Part shown: piece by piece, positions 49,113 through 58,252 of the stretch | How the letters are laid out: each line of letters starts with the position of its first letter | How positions within the stretch are numbered: the stretch's first letter is position 1 | Source: Pseudomonas sp. MWU13-2100 | GTDB lineage: Bacteria > Pseudomonadota > Gammaproteobacteria > Pseudomonadales > Pseudomonadaceae | DNA length: 64,000 nt | Direction of reading: 5' to 3' | Assembly: GCF_023242365.1 (NCBI RefSeq) | Contig: NZ_JALLIX010000020.1 | Coordinates: 1-64,000, forward strand | The notes under the pieces: model-generated | Database searches by the model: none | Told to the model about the DNA's origin: nothing | Seen by the model: only the letters and a program-made list of their open reading frames with translations | Translations under genes and position numbers: made by a program

Positions 49113-50921
49113 ATGAGCAAGAAGATTCACGTTACCGACACTATCCTGCGCGACGCCCATCAATCGCTGCTCGCCACCCGCATGCGCACCGAAGACATGC
49201 TGCCGATCTGCGAGAAGCTCGACAAGGTCGGCTACTGGTCCCTGGAAGTCTGGGGCGGCGCGACCTTCGACGCCTGTGTGCGCTTCCTCAAGGAAGACCC
49301 GTGGGAGCGCCTGCGCCAACTGCGCGCGGCCTTGCCCAACACTCGCCTGCAAATGCTCCTGCGTGGCCAGAACCTGCTGGGTTACCGCCATTACAGCGAC
49401 GACGTGGTCAGGGCTTTTGTCGCCAAGGCGGCGGTCAACGGTATCGATGTGTTCCGCATCTTCGACGCCATGAACGACGTGCGTAACCTGCGGGTCGCCA
49501 TCGAGGCAGTGAAGGCATCGGGCAAGCATGCCCAGGGCACCATCGCCTACACCACCAGCCCGGTGCATACCATCGAGGCGTTCGTGGCCCAGGCCAAGCA
49601 GATGGAAGCCATGGGTTGCGACTCGGTGGCGATCAAGGACATGGCCGGCCTGCTGACTCCTTACGCCACTGGCGAGCTGGTCAAGGCGTTGAAGAGCGAG
49701 CAGTCGCTGCCGGTGTTTATCCATTCCCACGATACCGCCGGCCTGGCCGCGATGTGCCAGCTCAAGGCGGTGGAAAACGGCGCCGATCATATCGACACGG
49801 CGATCTCCAGCTTTGCCTGGGGTACCAGCCATCCGGGCACCGAGTCGATGGTCGCGGCGCTTAAGGGCAGCGAGTTCGATACCGGCCTGGATCTGGAACT
49901 GCTGCAGGAAATCGGCCTGTACTTCTATGCCGTGCGCAAGAAGTACCACCAGTTCGAAAGCGAATTCACCGCAGTCGATACCCGGGTGCAGGTCAACCAG
50001 GTGCCGGGCGGGATGATCTCCAACCTCGCCAACCAGTTGAAAGAGCAGGGTGCCTTGAATCGCATGGGCGAAGTGCTGGCGGAGATTCCGCGGGTACGCG
50101 AAGACCTCGGCTTCCCGCCGCTGGTGACCCCGACCTCGCAGATTGTCGGCACCCAGGCGTTCTTCAACGTCCTCGCTGGCGAGCGCTACAAGACCATCAC
50201 CAACGAAGTGAAGCTGTACCTGCAAGGCGGCTACGGCAAGGCGCCGGGCGTGGTCAACGAGAAGCTGCGGCGCCAGGCCATCGGCAGCGAAGAAGTGATC
50301 GACGTGCGTCCGGCCGATCTGCTCAAGCCGGAAATGGTCAAGTTGCGCGGTGAGATCGGCGCCCTGGCCAAGTCGGAAGAAGACGTGCTGACCTACGCCA
50401 TGTTCCCGGATATCGGGCGCAAGTTCCTCGAAGAGCGTGAGGCCGGCACCCTGGTCCCTGAAGTGTTGTTGCCGATCCCCGAAGCGGGCGGCGTGCGTTC
50501 GGCGGGCGGCGAAGGTGTGCCAACCGAGTTCGTCATCGACGTGCATGGCGAAACCTACCGCGTGGACATCACCGGTGTCGGCGTGAAGGCCGAAGGCAAG
50601 CGGCACTTCTACCTGTCCATCGACGGCATGCCGGAAGAAGTGGTGTTCGAGCCGCTCAACGAGTTCGTCAGCGGCGGCACCAGCAAGCGCAAGCAGGCCA
50701 GCGTGCCGGGCCACGTCAGCACCACCATGCCGGGCAATATCGTCGATGTGCTGGTCAAGGAAGGCGACACGGTGAAAGCCGGCCAGGCTGTGCTGATCAC
50801 CGAAGCCATGAAGATGGAAACCGAAGTGCAGGCGGCGGTGGCGGGCAAGGTTGTCGCCATTCATGTGGCCAAGGGCGACCGGGTCAACCCGGGCGAGATC
50901 CTGATCGAGATCGAAGGCTGA
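49113..50921 (+). CDS. pycB: pyruvate carboxylase subunit B (carboxyltransferase-biotinyl)
   Basis: A 602-residue carboxyltransferase with a C-terminal biotinyl domain. The HMG-CoA lyase-like TIM barrel opens TDTILRDAHQSLLATRMRTE with metal ligands later in DTAGLAAM; a central PYC_OADA domain follows (residues about 270-470). The biotin Lys lies in EAMKMETEV, about 35 residues from the end. It starts 11 bases after pycA, so the two are one operon. OadA-type decarboxylase is the alternative, but no beta or gamma subunit genes are present. Confidence 0.93.
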   Translation: MSKKIHVTDTILRDAHQSLLATRMRTEDMLPICEKLDKVGYWSLEVWGGATFDACVRFLKEDPWERLRQLRAALPNTRLQMLLRGQNLLGYRHYSDDVVRAFVAKAAVNGIDVFRIFDAMNDVRNLRVAIEAVKASGKHAQGTIAYTTSPVHTIEAFVAQAKQMEAMGCDSVAIKDMAGLLTPYATGELVKALKSEQSLPVFIHSHDTAGLAAMCQLKAVENGADHIDTAISSFAWGTSHPGTESMVAALKGSEFDTGLDLELLQEIGLYFYAVRKKYHQFESEFTAVDTRVQVNQVPGGMISNLANQLKEQGALNRMGEVLAEIPRVREDLGFPPLVTPTSQIVGTQAFFNVLAGERYKTITNEVKLYLQGGYGKAPGVVNEKLRRQAIGSEEVIDVRPADLLKPEMVKLRGEIGALAKSEEDVLTYAMFPDIGRKFLEEREAGTLVPEVLLPIPEAGGVRSAGGEGVPTEFVIDVHGETYRVDITGVGVKAEGKRHFYLSIDGMPEEVVFEPLNEFVSGGTSKRKQASVPGHVSTTMPGNIVDVLVKEGDTVKAGQAVLITEAMKMETEVQAAVAGKVVAIHVAKGDRVNPGEILIEIEG

Positions 50922-50952
50922 TCCAACGCCTTCGACGATAAACGTTTTTCCT

Positions 50953-50979
50953 CGGGGGGGCATGTGCCCCCCTTTTTTT
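50953..50979 (+). terminator. rho-independent terminator of pycAB
   Basis: A seven-base G run and a six- or seven-base C run form a stem with a CATGT loop, followed by seven T. It lies about 30 bases after the pycB stop. Confidence 0.85.
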
Positions 50980-51079
50980 GGTCTTGCGTTTTCCCCGCCC
51001 CATCTGTGATGAGCCGGGTTTATGTGGCGAGCGGGCTTTTGACCTGTGCAGGCTTCACATTGTGTCAGGCGCGCTCTTT

Positions 51080-54000
51080 TTAAAAGGTCAGCCTCCACTG
51101 CCCCATGACCCCATGGTTGCGGCTGTTGCCGCCGACTTCCCCGGTGTAGCCGACGCCAAGGCGCTGGCTGGGCGATAGATTCAGGTCCAGTCCGGCCTCC
51201 AACAGCAAGCTGTCGCGGTCCAGGGCGGCGCCCTTGACCTTGAAGGTGCGATCGGTCACCGCGAGTTTTTGTTCGGTCGTGCTGTCGACGTCGCCATACA
51301 GGTGCTTCCAACCAGCGCTCAGGCGCGGGGTCAGGCTCATTTTGTTATCGAGGACGGTGATGGCGCTCGCGCGCAAGCCGAAGGTGCTGTTGAGGTTGCC
51401 GTGGGTCTGGGCGCTGACGTCCAGGGCCGCTTCGCCGCCGCTCTGCTTGAAACTGTTCCGGTGATAACGTTCGTAGCCGAGGCCGGCGAACGGTTCGAGG
51501 CTCAGGCCGGCAGCACCGAAGGTGTAACCGAGTTCGGCGAAGGCTTGTTGGCTGTTGGCGTCGTAGTCGCCTTTGAGACGATCACGGTAGCCGTTGAACG
51601 CCAAGTTGTGTTCGGTCCTGCCGGAATGGCTGCTGTACACGGCACCGAGCCGCAGGGCCAGCGGGCCGCTTTGGCGCAGGGCATAGGCGCCGGCGTGCCA
51701 GCTGTCTAGGCCACCGGTAAAGCGTTGGCCTTTGAAGTCCGACTGCGACTGGCCGCCAAGGAGGCCGAGGCGCCATTCGCTGTCGAGCGCCCAGTCGGCA
51801 CCCAATAGCAGGCCCCGGGTGCTCTGCCGCAGCCCGTGGTGGCCGTGATTGCTGTCGAATCTGGCGGAATTGCCCAGGCCTTGAACCCAGAGCCGGCTGT
51901 GGCCGCCGTTCATGACTTGAAGTGTCTTGCTGCCTTGGCCGGCGTGCAGGCCTTCCGTTTGGCGCAAGGCTGCCAGCAGGCTGCTGCCCACTTGCCGGGA
52001 GCCGCTGAGTGTCGCGTTGCGCAACTGGGCGTTGCTGCCGCCGGAAAGCTGCTCGAGCGCATGGCCCGCTTCGACGGCGCTGATGTAGCGCAGGGCCTGG
52101 TGCAGTGGTGAGTCTGCGGACGTTTGCTGCGGTGGGGGTTGGTCCGACAGCTCAATCTCCTGGTGTTTCTGGGCGACAGGCTTGGGCGGTGTGATGGTTG
52201 GCTCGGATGCGACCGGCTCGGGCGGTGTGATGGCCGGTACTGAAGCGACTGGCTCGGTCGGTGTTATGGCTGGCACATCAATGTCCGGCGTCGTGGGCTC
52301 AGACGGGACAACCGGTGTTGGCGCCGGTGCAGGCGTGGGTGGCGCTATCCAGGGGTTCAAGGCTCCCCCGACGTTCTGGCCGTTCTCGGTATTGCCGAGA
52401 TCCTCCAGATTGACCTCGTTGCGTTTGTAGGTGATGTCCACCTGCGTCGGGGTGTAGTGGGCGATAGCGGTCATCAACGCCAGGTTGCTGCTGATCTCGG
52501 CGAATTTTCCTTCCCGCTTGCCGGCTTTGATCACCGTGTGCCGCTGGTTTGCCGGCGATTCGTTGGCGGCCAGTACGTAGAGTCGGGCGCCGTTCAGATG
52601 GGCGGTGCCACCGACTTCGACGGTGGCGCTGTTGCCGTTGGCGTCGATGCCGTAGGAGAGGGTCGCGCCGGGATCCAGGGTCAGGTGCTCCTTGACCCTG
52701 GCGGCGCCCTCCAGGGGATCAACCTTCAGGGTTCCCGCTACCCGCAGCTGTCCGACCGTTCCGTTGCCGCTGTAGCTCGCTCCGTCGCTGACCCGCGCAG
52801 TCCCGAGAATTCCGCCCCTGTTGATCAAATGGGTATGCGCCAGGATCTCGGCCCCGGTGCTGAAGTCGTCCTGACTGGTGAGGGTCCAGGTTCCCGTCCT
52901 GACCTGTAGCCGCTCGAAGTGGCGGCTGTTGCCGAAGCTGCCGCCCTGGGCGTCATCGAGGACCACCAGGTCGTCGTTGGCTTTAAGTGGTGTGTCAGGG
53001 TTGGCGCCGAGTAGAAAGCTCTCCAGGTAATCGTCCGTGGTCCCGCCGTCCACCCAGCCGGAAAATTGACTGGCGCTTTTCACGATCAGGGTGTCGCTTT
53101 CACCGCCCAGGTTCAGGGCCACGCCGTTGCCGCCGCTGATCAGGCCGTTGTTGATCACGGTATCGGCGAACTGGCCGACCAGGTTGACGCCAAAGCCGTC
53201 GAGGCCACGAATGGAACCATCGTTCTCCAGCAGCAAGGAGGTTGTCCGCTGGTCGGCGAGAATACCGTTGTGCTGCCCCTCGATCTCCGCGTCCTTATGG
53301 TTGCTGAGGCGACCGCCGTCGAGGTACACGCCCTCGCTGCTATGGCGTGGACTGGCGGAGTCGCCGCCGGGGCGATGGCCCCGGTCAAAACCATTGGCTC
53401 CGCTGCCCGTGATTCGGCCGTGGTTGTCGATGTAGATCCTGCCCCGGGCCCGCAGTCCGTCGGCATCGCTGTCTACGGCGGCGGTGGTTCCTGTCACGGT
53501 GCCACGGTTGAGCAGATGGGTTCCGCCTTCGATCCGCAGGCCCGTGCCGTCCTGCGCCGCCAGCTGGGCCTGGCGAAAAATTTCGATGCCGTTACTGAAC
53601 GGCGTCTGTCCGCTCAGCGACCAACTGCCTTGCCGGACCTCCAGCCGTTCGAAGTTGCGGCTGTCGCCGAAGCGGCCGCCCTCGGGGCTGTCGAGAATGA
53701 TCTGGTCATACCCCGTGTTGCCGTCGACGATACCTTCGAAGCGACTGTTTGCCTGCACGATCAGGGTGTCGTCACCGCCGCCCAGGTCGAGGGCATGGCC
53801 GTTGCCGCCGTGGATCAGTCCGTTATTGGTCACCCGGTCGGCCTGCTCGCCAATAAACTGCACGCCAAAGCCTTTCTGGCCGTGGATAGTGCCGTTATTT
53901 TCCAGTGTGGTGGATAGCTGCGCCGGATTCTGGTTGCCGTCACTCACGACGATGCCGTGATCGGCGCCGCTGATGCTGCCCTTGGCATATTGGATGATCG

Positions 54001-54664
54001 TACCGCCGCCGATGGCGATGCCTTCGCTGGTATGAACGTCGCCATATTGGTCCACGCCTCGACTGCCTTTGCCGACAATCTGGCCGCCGTTATGGATCTC
54101 GGCGCTCGTCTTGATCCGGATGCCATCGCCGTCGGCGTCCAGGGCGACTGCATCGCCCGTTAAGCTGCTGTAGTTGGTGATCTTGCCACTGCCCGCGGAG
54201 TGGAAAGCTGCGCCGTTGAGTCCGCTCACCCGATCCCGGTTTATAAGCTCTCCCTGGCCTCGAGTACTGACGCCGTGACGCCCGCCCGTGACGACTTTGT
54301 TGTTGATCACGGCGACATCACTTGCCCCCAGTTCTATGCCGTCATGTTGTTCACTGGTGACCTTCCCGTCGTTGACGATGCGGCCGGTGCTGCGTCCGCT
54401 GAGCTTGATGGCGCTTCCGGTAATCGCTTGGATCTCGCCGTCACGATGATTGGTGTAGTCGACTGATGCGCCGCTCAGCGTGATCGCGTCACCCTTGGTG
54501 GCGTGCAGGCTGCTGGTATTCATGACGGCCAGGCGAGCGCTGGCGCGATCCTGTTCACTGGCGGCTGAAGAGGTGCCAATGGGGCTGGCTTGTGTGTCCC
54601 GCAGGATGATAGTGGTCAGTGCCAGCGTGATAGCGAGTGCTAGACGATGAGGGGTAGGGGGCAT
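51080..54664 (-). CDS. autotransporter with beta-roll passenger
   Basis: A 1,194-residue type Va autotransporter. Residues 1-27 are a signal peptide. The passenger (about 30-760) has beta-helix-type repeats; a long unit with LGGGDDTLIVQANSRFEG, then the QIILDSPEGGRFGDSRNFER type recurs twice. A Pro-rich linker (PAITPTEPVAS and PAITPPEPVAS) lies at about 780-850. The barrel spans about 920-1,194, starting SRLWVQGLGN and ending in the WRLTF signal. The barrel closely resembles that of the next gene upstream. It is exported to the outer membrane; the ligand or function is unknown. Confidence 0.88.
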   Translation of the reverse strand: MPPTPHRLALAITLALTTIILRDTQASPIGTSSAASEQDRASARLAVMNTSSLHATKGDAITLSGASVDYTNHRDGEIQAITGSAIKLSGRSTGRIVNDGKVTSEQHDGIELGASDVAVINNKVVTGGRHGVSTRGQGELINRDRVSGLNGAAFHSAGSGKITNYSSLTGDAVALDADGDGIRIKTSAEIHNGGQIVGKGSRGVDQYGDVHTSEGIAIGGGTIIQYAKGSISGADHGIVVSDGNQNPAQLSTTLENNGTIHGQKGFGVQFIGEQADRVTNNGLIHGGNGHALDLGGGDDTLIVQANSRFEGIVDGNTGYDQIILDSPEGGRFGDSRNFERLEVRQGSWSLSGQTPFSNGIEIFRQAQLAAQDGTGLRIEGGTHLLNRGTVTGTTAAVDSDADGLRARGRIYIDNHGRITGSGANGFDRGHRPGGDSASPRHSSEGVYLDGGRLSNHKDAEIEGQHNGILADQRTTSLLLENDGSIRGLDGFGVNLVGQFADTVINNGLISGGNGVALNLGGESDTLIVKSASQFSGWVDGGTTDDYLESFLLGANPDTPLKANDDLVVLDDAQGGSFGNSRHFERLQVRTGTWTLTSQDDFSTGAEILAHTHLINRGGILGTARVSDGASYSGNGTVGQLRVAGTLKVDPLEGAARVKEHLTLDPGATLSYGIDANGNSATVEVGGTAHLNGARLYVLAANESPANQRHTVIKAGKREGKFAEISSNLALMTAIAHYTPTQVDITYKRNEVNLEDLGNTENGQNVGGALNPWIAPPTPAPAPTPVVPSEPTTPDIDVPAITPTEPVASVPAITPPEPVASEPTITPPKPVAQKHQEIELSDQPPPQQTSADSPLHQALRYISAVEAGHALEQLSGGSNAQLRNATLSGSRQVGSSLLAALRQTEGLHAGQGSKTLQVMNGGHSRLWVQGLGNSARFDSNHGHHGLRQSTRGLLLGADWALDSEWRLGLLGGQSQSDFKGQRFTGGLDSWHAGAYALRQSGPLALRLGAVYSSHSGRTEHNLAFNGYRDRLKGDYDANSQQAFAELGYTFGAAGLSLEPFAGLGYERYHRNSFKQSGGEAALDVSAQTHGNLNSTFGLRASAITVLDNKMSLTPRLSAGWKHLYGDVDSTTEQKLAVTDRTFKVKGAALDRDSLLLEAGLDLNLSPSQRLGVGYTGEVGGNSRNHGVMGQWRLTF

Positions 54665-54689
54665 GCGTTTTCCGGCCTCGGATGGGTTC

Positions 54690-54762
54690 GAGACCGGAAA
54701 TGTATCTATGTATTTAACCGATAAATGTCGGTCTTTTTACCTCTGTCAGGCGAGATAAGTCA
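54690..54762 (-). promoter_or_regulatory. conserved upstream block of the first autotransporter
   Basis: About 70 bases just upstream of the start match a block ahead of the second autotransporter: GTAAAAAG, then CCGACATTTATCG, TACAT and GATACATTTC in the direction of transcription. The imperfect palindrome CGACATTTATCG lies within. It probably holds a shared promoter or regulator site. Confidence 0.55.
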
Positions 54763-54776
54763 GCGTATCCAAGGGA

Positions 54777-56900
54777 TTAAAAACTCATCTTCCATTGCCC
54801 CATGAGCCCGTGGGTGCGGCTGTTGTTGCCCACTTCACCGTTGTAGGCCACGCCGATGGAATGCCGGGCCGAGAGGTTGAGGTCGAGCCCGGCTTCGACG
54901 ACCAGGCTGTCGCGGTCCTGGGCGATGCCTTTGGTATTGTAGGTGTTGCCGGTCACCTGATGGGTCTGGGTACTGGTGCTGTCGATGGCGCCGTACATAT
55001 GTTTCCATCCGGCGCTCAGGCGCGGGGCCAGGCTCATCTTATTGTCCATGTACTTGATGCTGGCGGTGCGCAGGCCGAGGGTGGTGCTGAAGTTGTCCTG
55101 GGTCTGGGCATCGGCTTTCAGTGCGGCTTCACCGCCTTTTTCCGTATAGCCCTTGCGTGAGTAGCGCTGGTAGCCGAGGTTGGCGAAAGGCTCGGCGCTA
55201 AGGCTGCCGCTGCCCAGGTTGTAGCCGAGTTCACCGAAGACCTGCTGGCTGTTGGCGCCGTAGTCGCCGGTGAGACGGTCCTTGTAGCCGCCGAACTCCA
55301 CGTTGCGCTGGGTCTTGCCGTAGTGCTGGCTGTGGACCGCGCCGAGGCGCAAGGCCAACGGTCCGCTCTGGTGCACGGCGTAGGTGCCGAAATGCCAGCT
55401 GTCCAGGTCGCCTTCGAAGCGATCACCTTTGTGTTTCGACAGCGATTTCCCGCCCAGCAGGCCCATGCGCCATTCATCGTCCAGGGCCCAGTCGACGCCC
55501 ATCACCACGCCTCGGGTGTTCTGTCCGAAGGCTTTCTGACCTTGCGGTTGATCGAAGCTGCTGGCGTTGTTCAGGGCCTGGACCCACAGGCGACTGTCGC
55601 CCGGCTTGATCTGCGCGCGTCCTGCCAGCGAGACCTGGCCGGGGGTGTTGCCTTGCGCTGCGGGCATGCCGTTGCCGAGCTGGCGCATGGCCGCGAGGGC
55701 GCTGTTGCTCACTTGGCCAGTACCGCTGAGCGTGGCCCGGCCCAGGTTGGCGTTGGCTGCCCCGGAAAGCTGCGCGCGGGCGTCCTTTTTCGCCGTTGCG
55801 CTCAGACTGGCGTAGGCCTTGCGCAGCGGGGATTCGACCGGCCTGGGGATTGGCCTGCTGCCGTTACCGCCTTGGCTGTCATTTGGGTCATCCGCCTGAG
55901 GCTGGCTTGGGGCGTTTTTTGCGAGTTCCGCTTGGTTGGTATTCTGTTCAGAGCTCTTTTTTTCTAGAGCATTCAGTCGCTCATCAAATTGTGCCTTTGT
56001 TTTTTCCAAATTCTTTGCGTTCTTGGCGATGTCGCGCTTGTTGTCCGCGATGCCACTGGCGTTCTTGGCGATGTCGCGCTTGTTGTCTGCGATACCACTG
56101 GCGTTATTGGTGATGTCGCGCTTGTTGTCTGCGATGCCACTGGCATTCTTGGTGATGTCGCGCTTGTTGTCCGCGATGCCACTGGCGTTCTTGGCGATGT
56201 CGCGCTTGTTGTCTGCGATGCCACTGGCGTTCTTGGCGATGTCGCGCTTGTTGTCTGCGATGCCGTTGGCATTCTTGGCTATATCACCTTTGTTGTCTGC
56301 GATGCCGTTGGCATTCTTGGCTATATCACCTTTGTTGTCCGCAATGCCGTTCGCGTTCTTTATTATATTCTTCTTGTTGTCCGCAATGTCGTTTTCGTTA
56401 TTGGCTATGCCTCTCTTATTGTTCTCAATATCGTGTTCGTTTTTTATGATATCGCTTCTACTTGGGGAGCCACTCTGATTCCCTGGTAGTTGGGAGGAAT
56501 CGGATTGGCTGGAGGAGCCGCGTTCCGCCCAAACCCAATGAGTACCGTCGGCGCGCATGTGCACCGCAGTGGGAAAGCGCGGATCATCACCTGTGAAGCG
56601 GCCCAAGGTCCAAGGAGTCCCTTTCTTGTCCCACGTGGTGTCTCTCTGAAATGATTTCGGATCCACCTGGCGCATTTGGCTCAAGTCAGGGTTTGCAAGC
56701 GTGTCATCGAGGAACTGATCACGATACATAGCTTTGAGCAAAACGCTTTCTTGGAAGCTCGTGTTATTCGGCCCATTCCAATTCATATCGATAGGTCGAC
56801 CGGATACCTGTGTCGATTGATCAGCCTGGGCCTGCTGACTGGCAATGACACTGGACGCCAGAGCGACTGAAACAGCGAGTCGGTGAAGGGGTGTGGACAT
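54777..56900 (-). CDS. autotransporter with Asn-at-d coiled-coil stalk
   Basis: A 707-residue protein. Residues 1-26 are a signal peptide, about 27-148 an unrecognised head domain rich in aromatic and charged residues, and 151-297 form 21 unbroken heptads of the IADNKRD/IAKNASG type with Ile (a) and Asn (d) in every one. A short helical segment follows (LEKTKAQFDERLNALEKK), then a Pro-rich linker and the beta-barrel domain from about 435, ending WKMSF. The stalk resembles the N@d coiled coils of trimeric autotransporter adhesins, but the barrel is the classical single-chain type and is close to that of the neighbouring gene. Start at 56900 follows the shared upstream block. Confidence 0.87.
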   Translation of the reverse strand: MSTPLHRLAVSVALASSVIASQQAQADQSTQVSGRPIDMNWNGPNNTSFQESVLLKAMYRDQFLDDTLANPDLSQMRQVDPKSFQRDTTWDKKGTPWTLGRFTGDDPRFPTAVHMRADGTHWVWAERGSSSQSDSSQLPGNQSGSPSRSDIIKNEHDIENNKRGIANNENDIADNKKNIIKNANGIADNKGDIAKNANGIADNKGDIAKNANGIADNKRDIAKNASGIADNKRDIAKNASGIADNKRDITKNASGIADNKRDITNNASGIADNKRDIAKNASGIADNKRDIAKNAKNLEKTKAQFDERLNALEKKSSEQNTNQAELAKNAPSQPQADDPNDSQGGNGSRPIPRPVESPLRKAYASLSATAKKDARAQLSGAANANLGRATLSGTGQVSNSALAAMRQLGNGMPAAQGNTPGQVSLAGRAQIKPGDSRLWVQALNNASSFDQPQGQKAFGQNTRGVVMGVDWALDDEWRMGLLGGKSLSKHKGDRFEGDLDSWHFGTYAVHQSGPLALRLGAVHSQHYGKTQRNVEFGGYKDRLTGDYGANSQQVFGELGYNLGSGSLSAEPFANLGYQRYSRKGYTEKGGEAALKADAQTQDNFSTTLGLRTASIKYMDNKMSLAPRLSAGWKHMYGAIDSTSTQTHQVTGNTYNTKGIAQDRDSLVVEAGLDLNLSARHSIGVAYNGEVGNNSRTHGLMGQWKMSF
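56010..56450. repeat. 42-base tandem repeats encoding the coiled-coil stalk
   Basis: Ten or so near-identical units of 42 bases, each encoding two heptads (minus strand), run through the centre of the second autotransporter gene. The central copies differ by a few bases, the outer ones are more degenerate. This kind of array changes copy number easily by slippage or recombination. Confidence 0.85.
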
Positions 56901-56923
56901 GGGATTTCGACCTCCTGGAAATT

Positions 56924-56997
56924 CGAGGCCGAAATGTATCTATCCATGTAATCGATAAATGTCGGGCTTTTTACCCGTCTTTTGCGAGATATGTCAC
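56924..56997 (-). promoter_or_regulatory. conserved upstream block of the second autotransporter
   Basis: This stretch repeats the block ahead of the first autotransporter with few changes: GTAAAAAG, CCGACATTTATCG, TACAT and GATACATTTCGG in the direction of transcription. It lies about 25-95 bases before the start codon. Confidence 0.55.
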
Positions 56998-57107
56998 CGG
57001 TCAGGCGACGATTAGAGGCGTGTTTATGACTCTGTGGTCTTACGGTGGCCGCGGCGTCAGCCACCGTATTTTCAGACCGAGGGGCACTGCACTTTCAGGT
57101 TGTCCGC

Positions 57108-57779
57108 TTAACCCCGGCACTCGACCAGGGACTTGATTTGTCCGGCCGTGGTCAGGTTTTCTTCCGACAACCACTGCTCGAACCCGGCATTCACCGTCGG
57201 CCATTCCGAATCGATAATGCTGTACCACGCCGTGTCGCGATTCCGGCCCTTGACCACCATGTGCTGGCGGAACACGCCTTCGAATTTGAAGCCCAAACGC
57301 TCGGCCGCCGTACGCGAGCGGGCGTTGTCGTTGTTGCACTTCCATTCCAGGCGCCGGTAGCCCTGGGCGAAGACTTCCTTGGCCAGCAGGTAGACCGCCT
57401 CGGTACTTTTCGGCGAGCGCTGCATCGGTGCACCGAAGGTGACGTGGCCGATCTCGATACGGCCCTGGGCCGGGACGATCGACATCAGGCTGAGGATGCC
57501 CTGGACTTCACCGCTGGCCTTGTCGACCACGCTGAAGAAATACGGATCGCTATTGGCCGCGTGGTTGTTCAGCCAGTCATTGAAGGCGCCGCGCTCCAGG
57601 AACGGACCATAAGGCAGGTAGTCCCAGAGCTTGGGGTCGGCACCGGGGCCGGTCAGGGCCTGCCAGAGATCGTCGCCGTGACGGGCTGGGTCGAGCTTTT
57701 CCAGGACGATGAAACGCCCCTCCAGACGCTGGGCCGAAGGCGCCGGCGCGCCTTTCCAGTTTGCTACGGATGTCGACAT
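57108..57779 (-). CDS. GNAT-family N-acetyltransferase (RimJ/RimL-like)
   Basis: A 223-residue acetyltransferase of the Acetyltransf_3 type. GEVQGILSLMSIVPAQGRIE and FAQGYRRLEWKCNNDNARS, followed by AAERLGFKFEGVFRQH, are the family core. GAGGAACC precedes the ATG at 57779; a GTG-type extension to 57800 is less likely. It is the last of three genes in a leftward run after paiB and another GNAT gene. Confidence 0.87.
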   Translation of the reverse strand: MSTSVANWKGAPAPSAQRLEGRFIVLEKLDPARHGDDLWQALTGPGADPKLWDYLPYGPFLERGAFNDWLNNHAANSDPYFFSVVDKASGEVQGILSLMSIVPAQGRIEIGHVTFGAPMQRSPKSTEAVYLLAKEVFAQGYRRLEWKCNNDNARSRTAAERLGFKFEGVFRQHMVVKGRNRDTAWYSIIDSEWPTVNAGFEQWLSEENLTTAGQIKSLVECRG

Positions 57780-57796
57780 GACAGGTTCCTCGAGGC

Positions 57797-58243
57797 TCAC
57801 AACGCTTGGCGAAATTGAATGAAACCAGGGCGCTCGGCAATCCGTTCGTAGAGCTGGATGGCCGTAGCGTTGGTCTCGTGGGTCAGCCAGTGCACTTTAC
57901 TGCAGCCGGCCTCGGCCGCCGTGGCGTAGACATGCTCGATCAGCCGTCGTCCCAGCCCGGTTCCGCGCTGGCCTGGGGCCACGAACAGGTCCTGCAGGTA
58001 GCAGGAGTCCTGAACGCTCCAGTTCGACCGATGGTAGATGAAATGCACCAAGCCCACGGCCTTGCCGTCCTGCCAGGCGAGGGCGGCATTCGTGGTTTCG
58101 CCCGGGTCGAGCAAGCGTTGCCAGGTCGACTGGTAGACCGCCTCCGGCAGCTCGGTCTCATAGAACTTCAGATAGGCCTGCCACAGAGGGCGCCAGACGG
58201 CCTGGTCGGTGGCGCTGACCGGACGGATTTCGATGGAACTCAT
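57797..58243 (-). CDS. GNAT-family N-acetyltransferase
   Basis: A 148-residue single-domain acetyltransferase. LQDLFVAPGQRGTGLGRRLI is the acetyl-CoA loop, followed by the GCSKVHWLTHETNATAIQLY motif and the C-terminal strand. It lies 9 bases after paiB and 17 bases before the next GNAT gene, so the three are probably one transcript. Confidence 0.87.
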   Translation of the reverse strand: MSSIEIRPVSATDQAVWRPLWQAYLKFYETELPEAVYQSTWQRLLDPGETTNAALAWQDGKAVGLVHFIYHRSNWSVQDSCYLQDLFVAPGQRGTGLGRRLIEHVYATAAEAGCSKVHWLTHETNATAIQLYERIAERPGFIQFRQAL

Positions 58244-58252
58244 GCTGACTCC

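Noticed and set aside
51022..51040. Half REP-like sequence (TGTGGCGAGCGGGCTT) after pycB
   Set aside because: No inverse partner is found, so I did not list it as an element.
56010..56450. Regular direct repeats that could suggest a CRISPR array
   Set aside because: Units are contiguous without unique spacers and keep an open frame with heptad periodicity.
55936..56478. Plus-strand open frame with repeated hydrophobic units resembling a membrane protein
   Set aside because: It is the reverse of the 42-base coiled-coil repeat; hydrophobicity is a by-product of the Ile/Asn codons.
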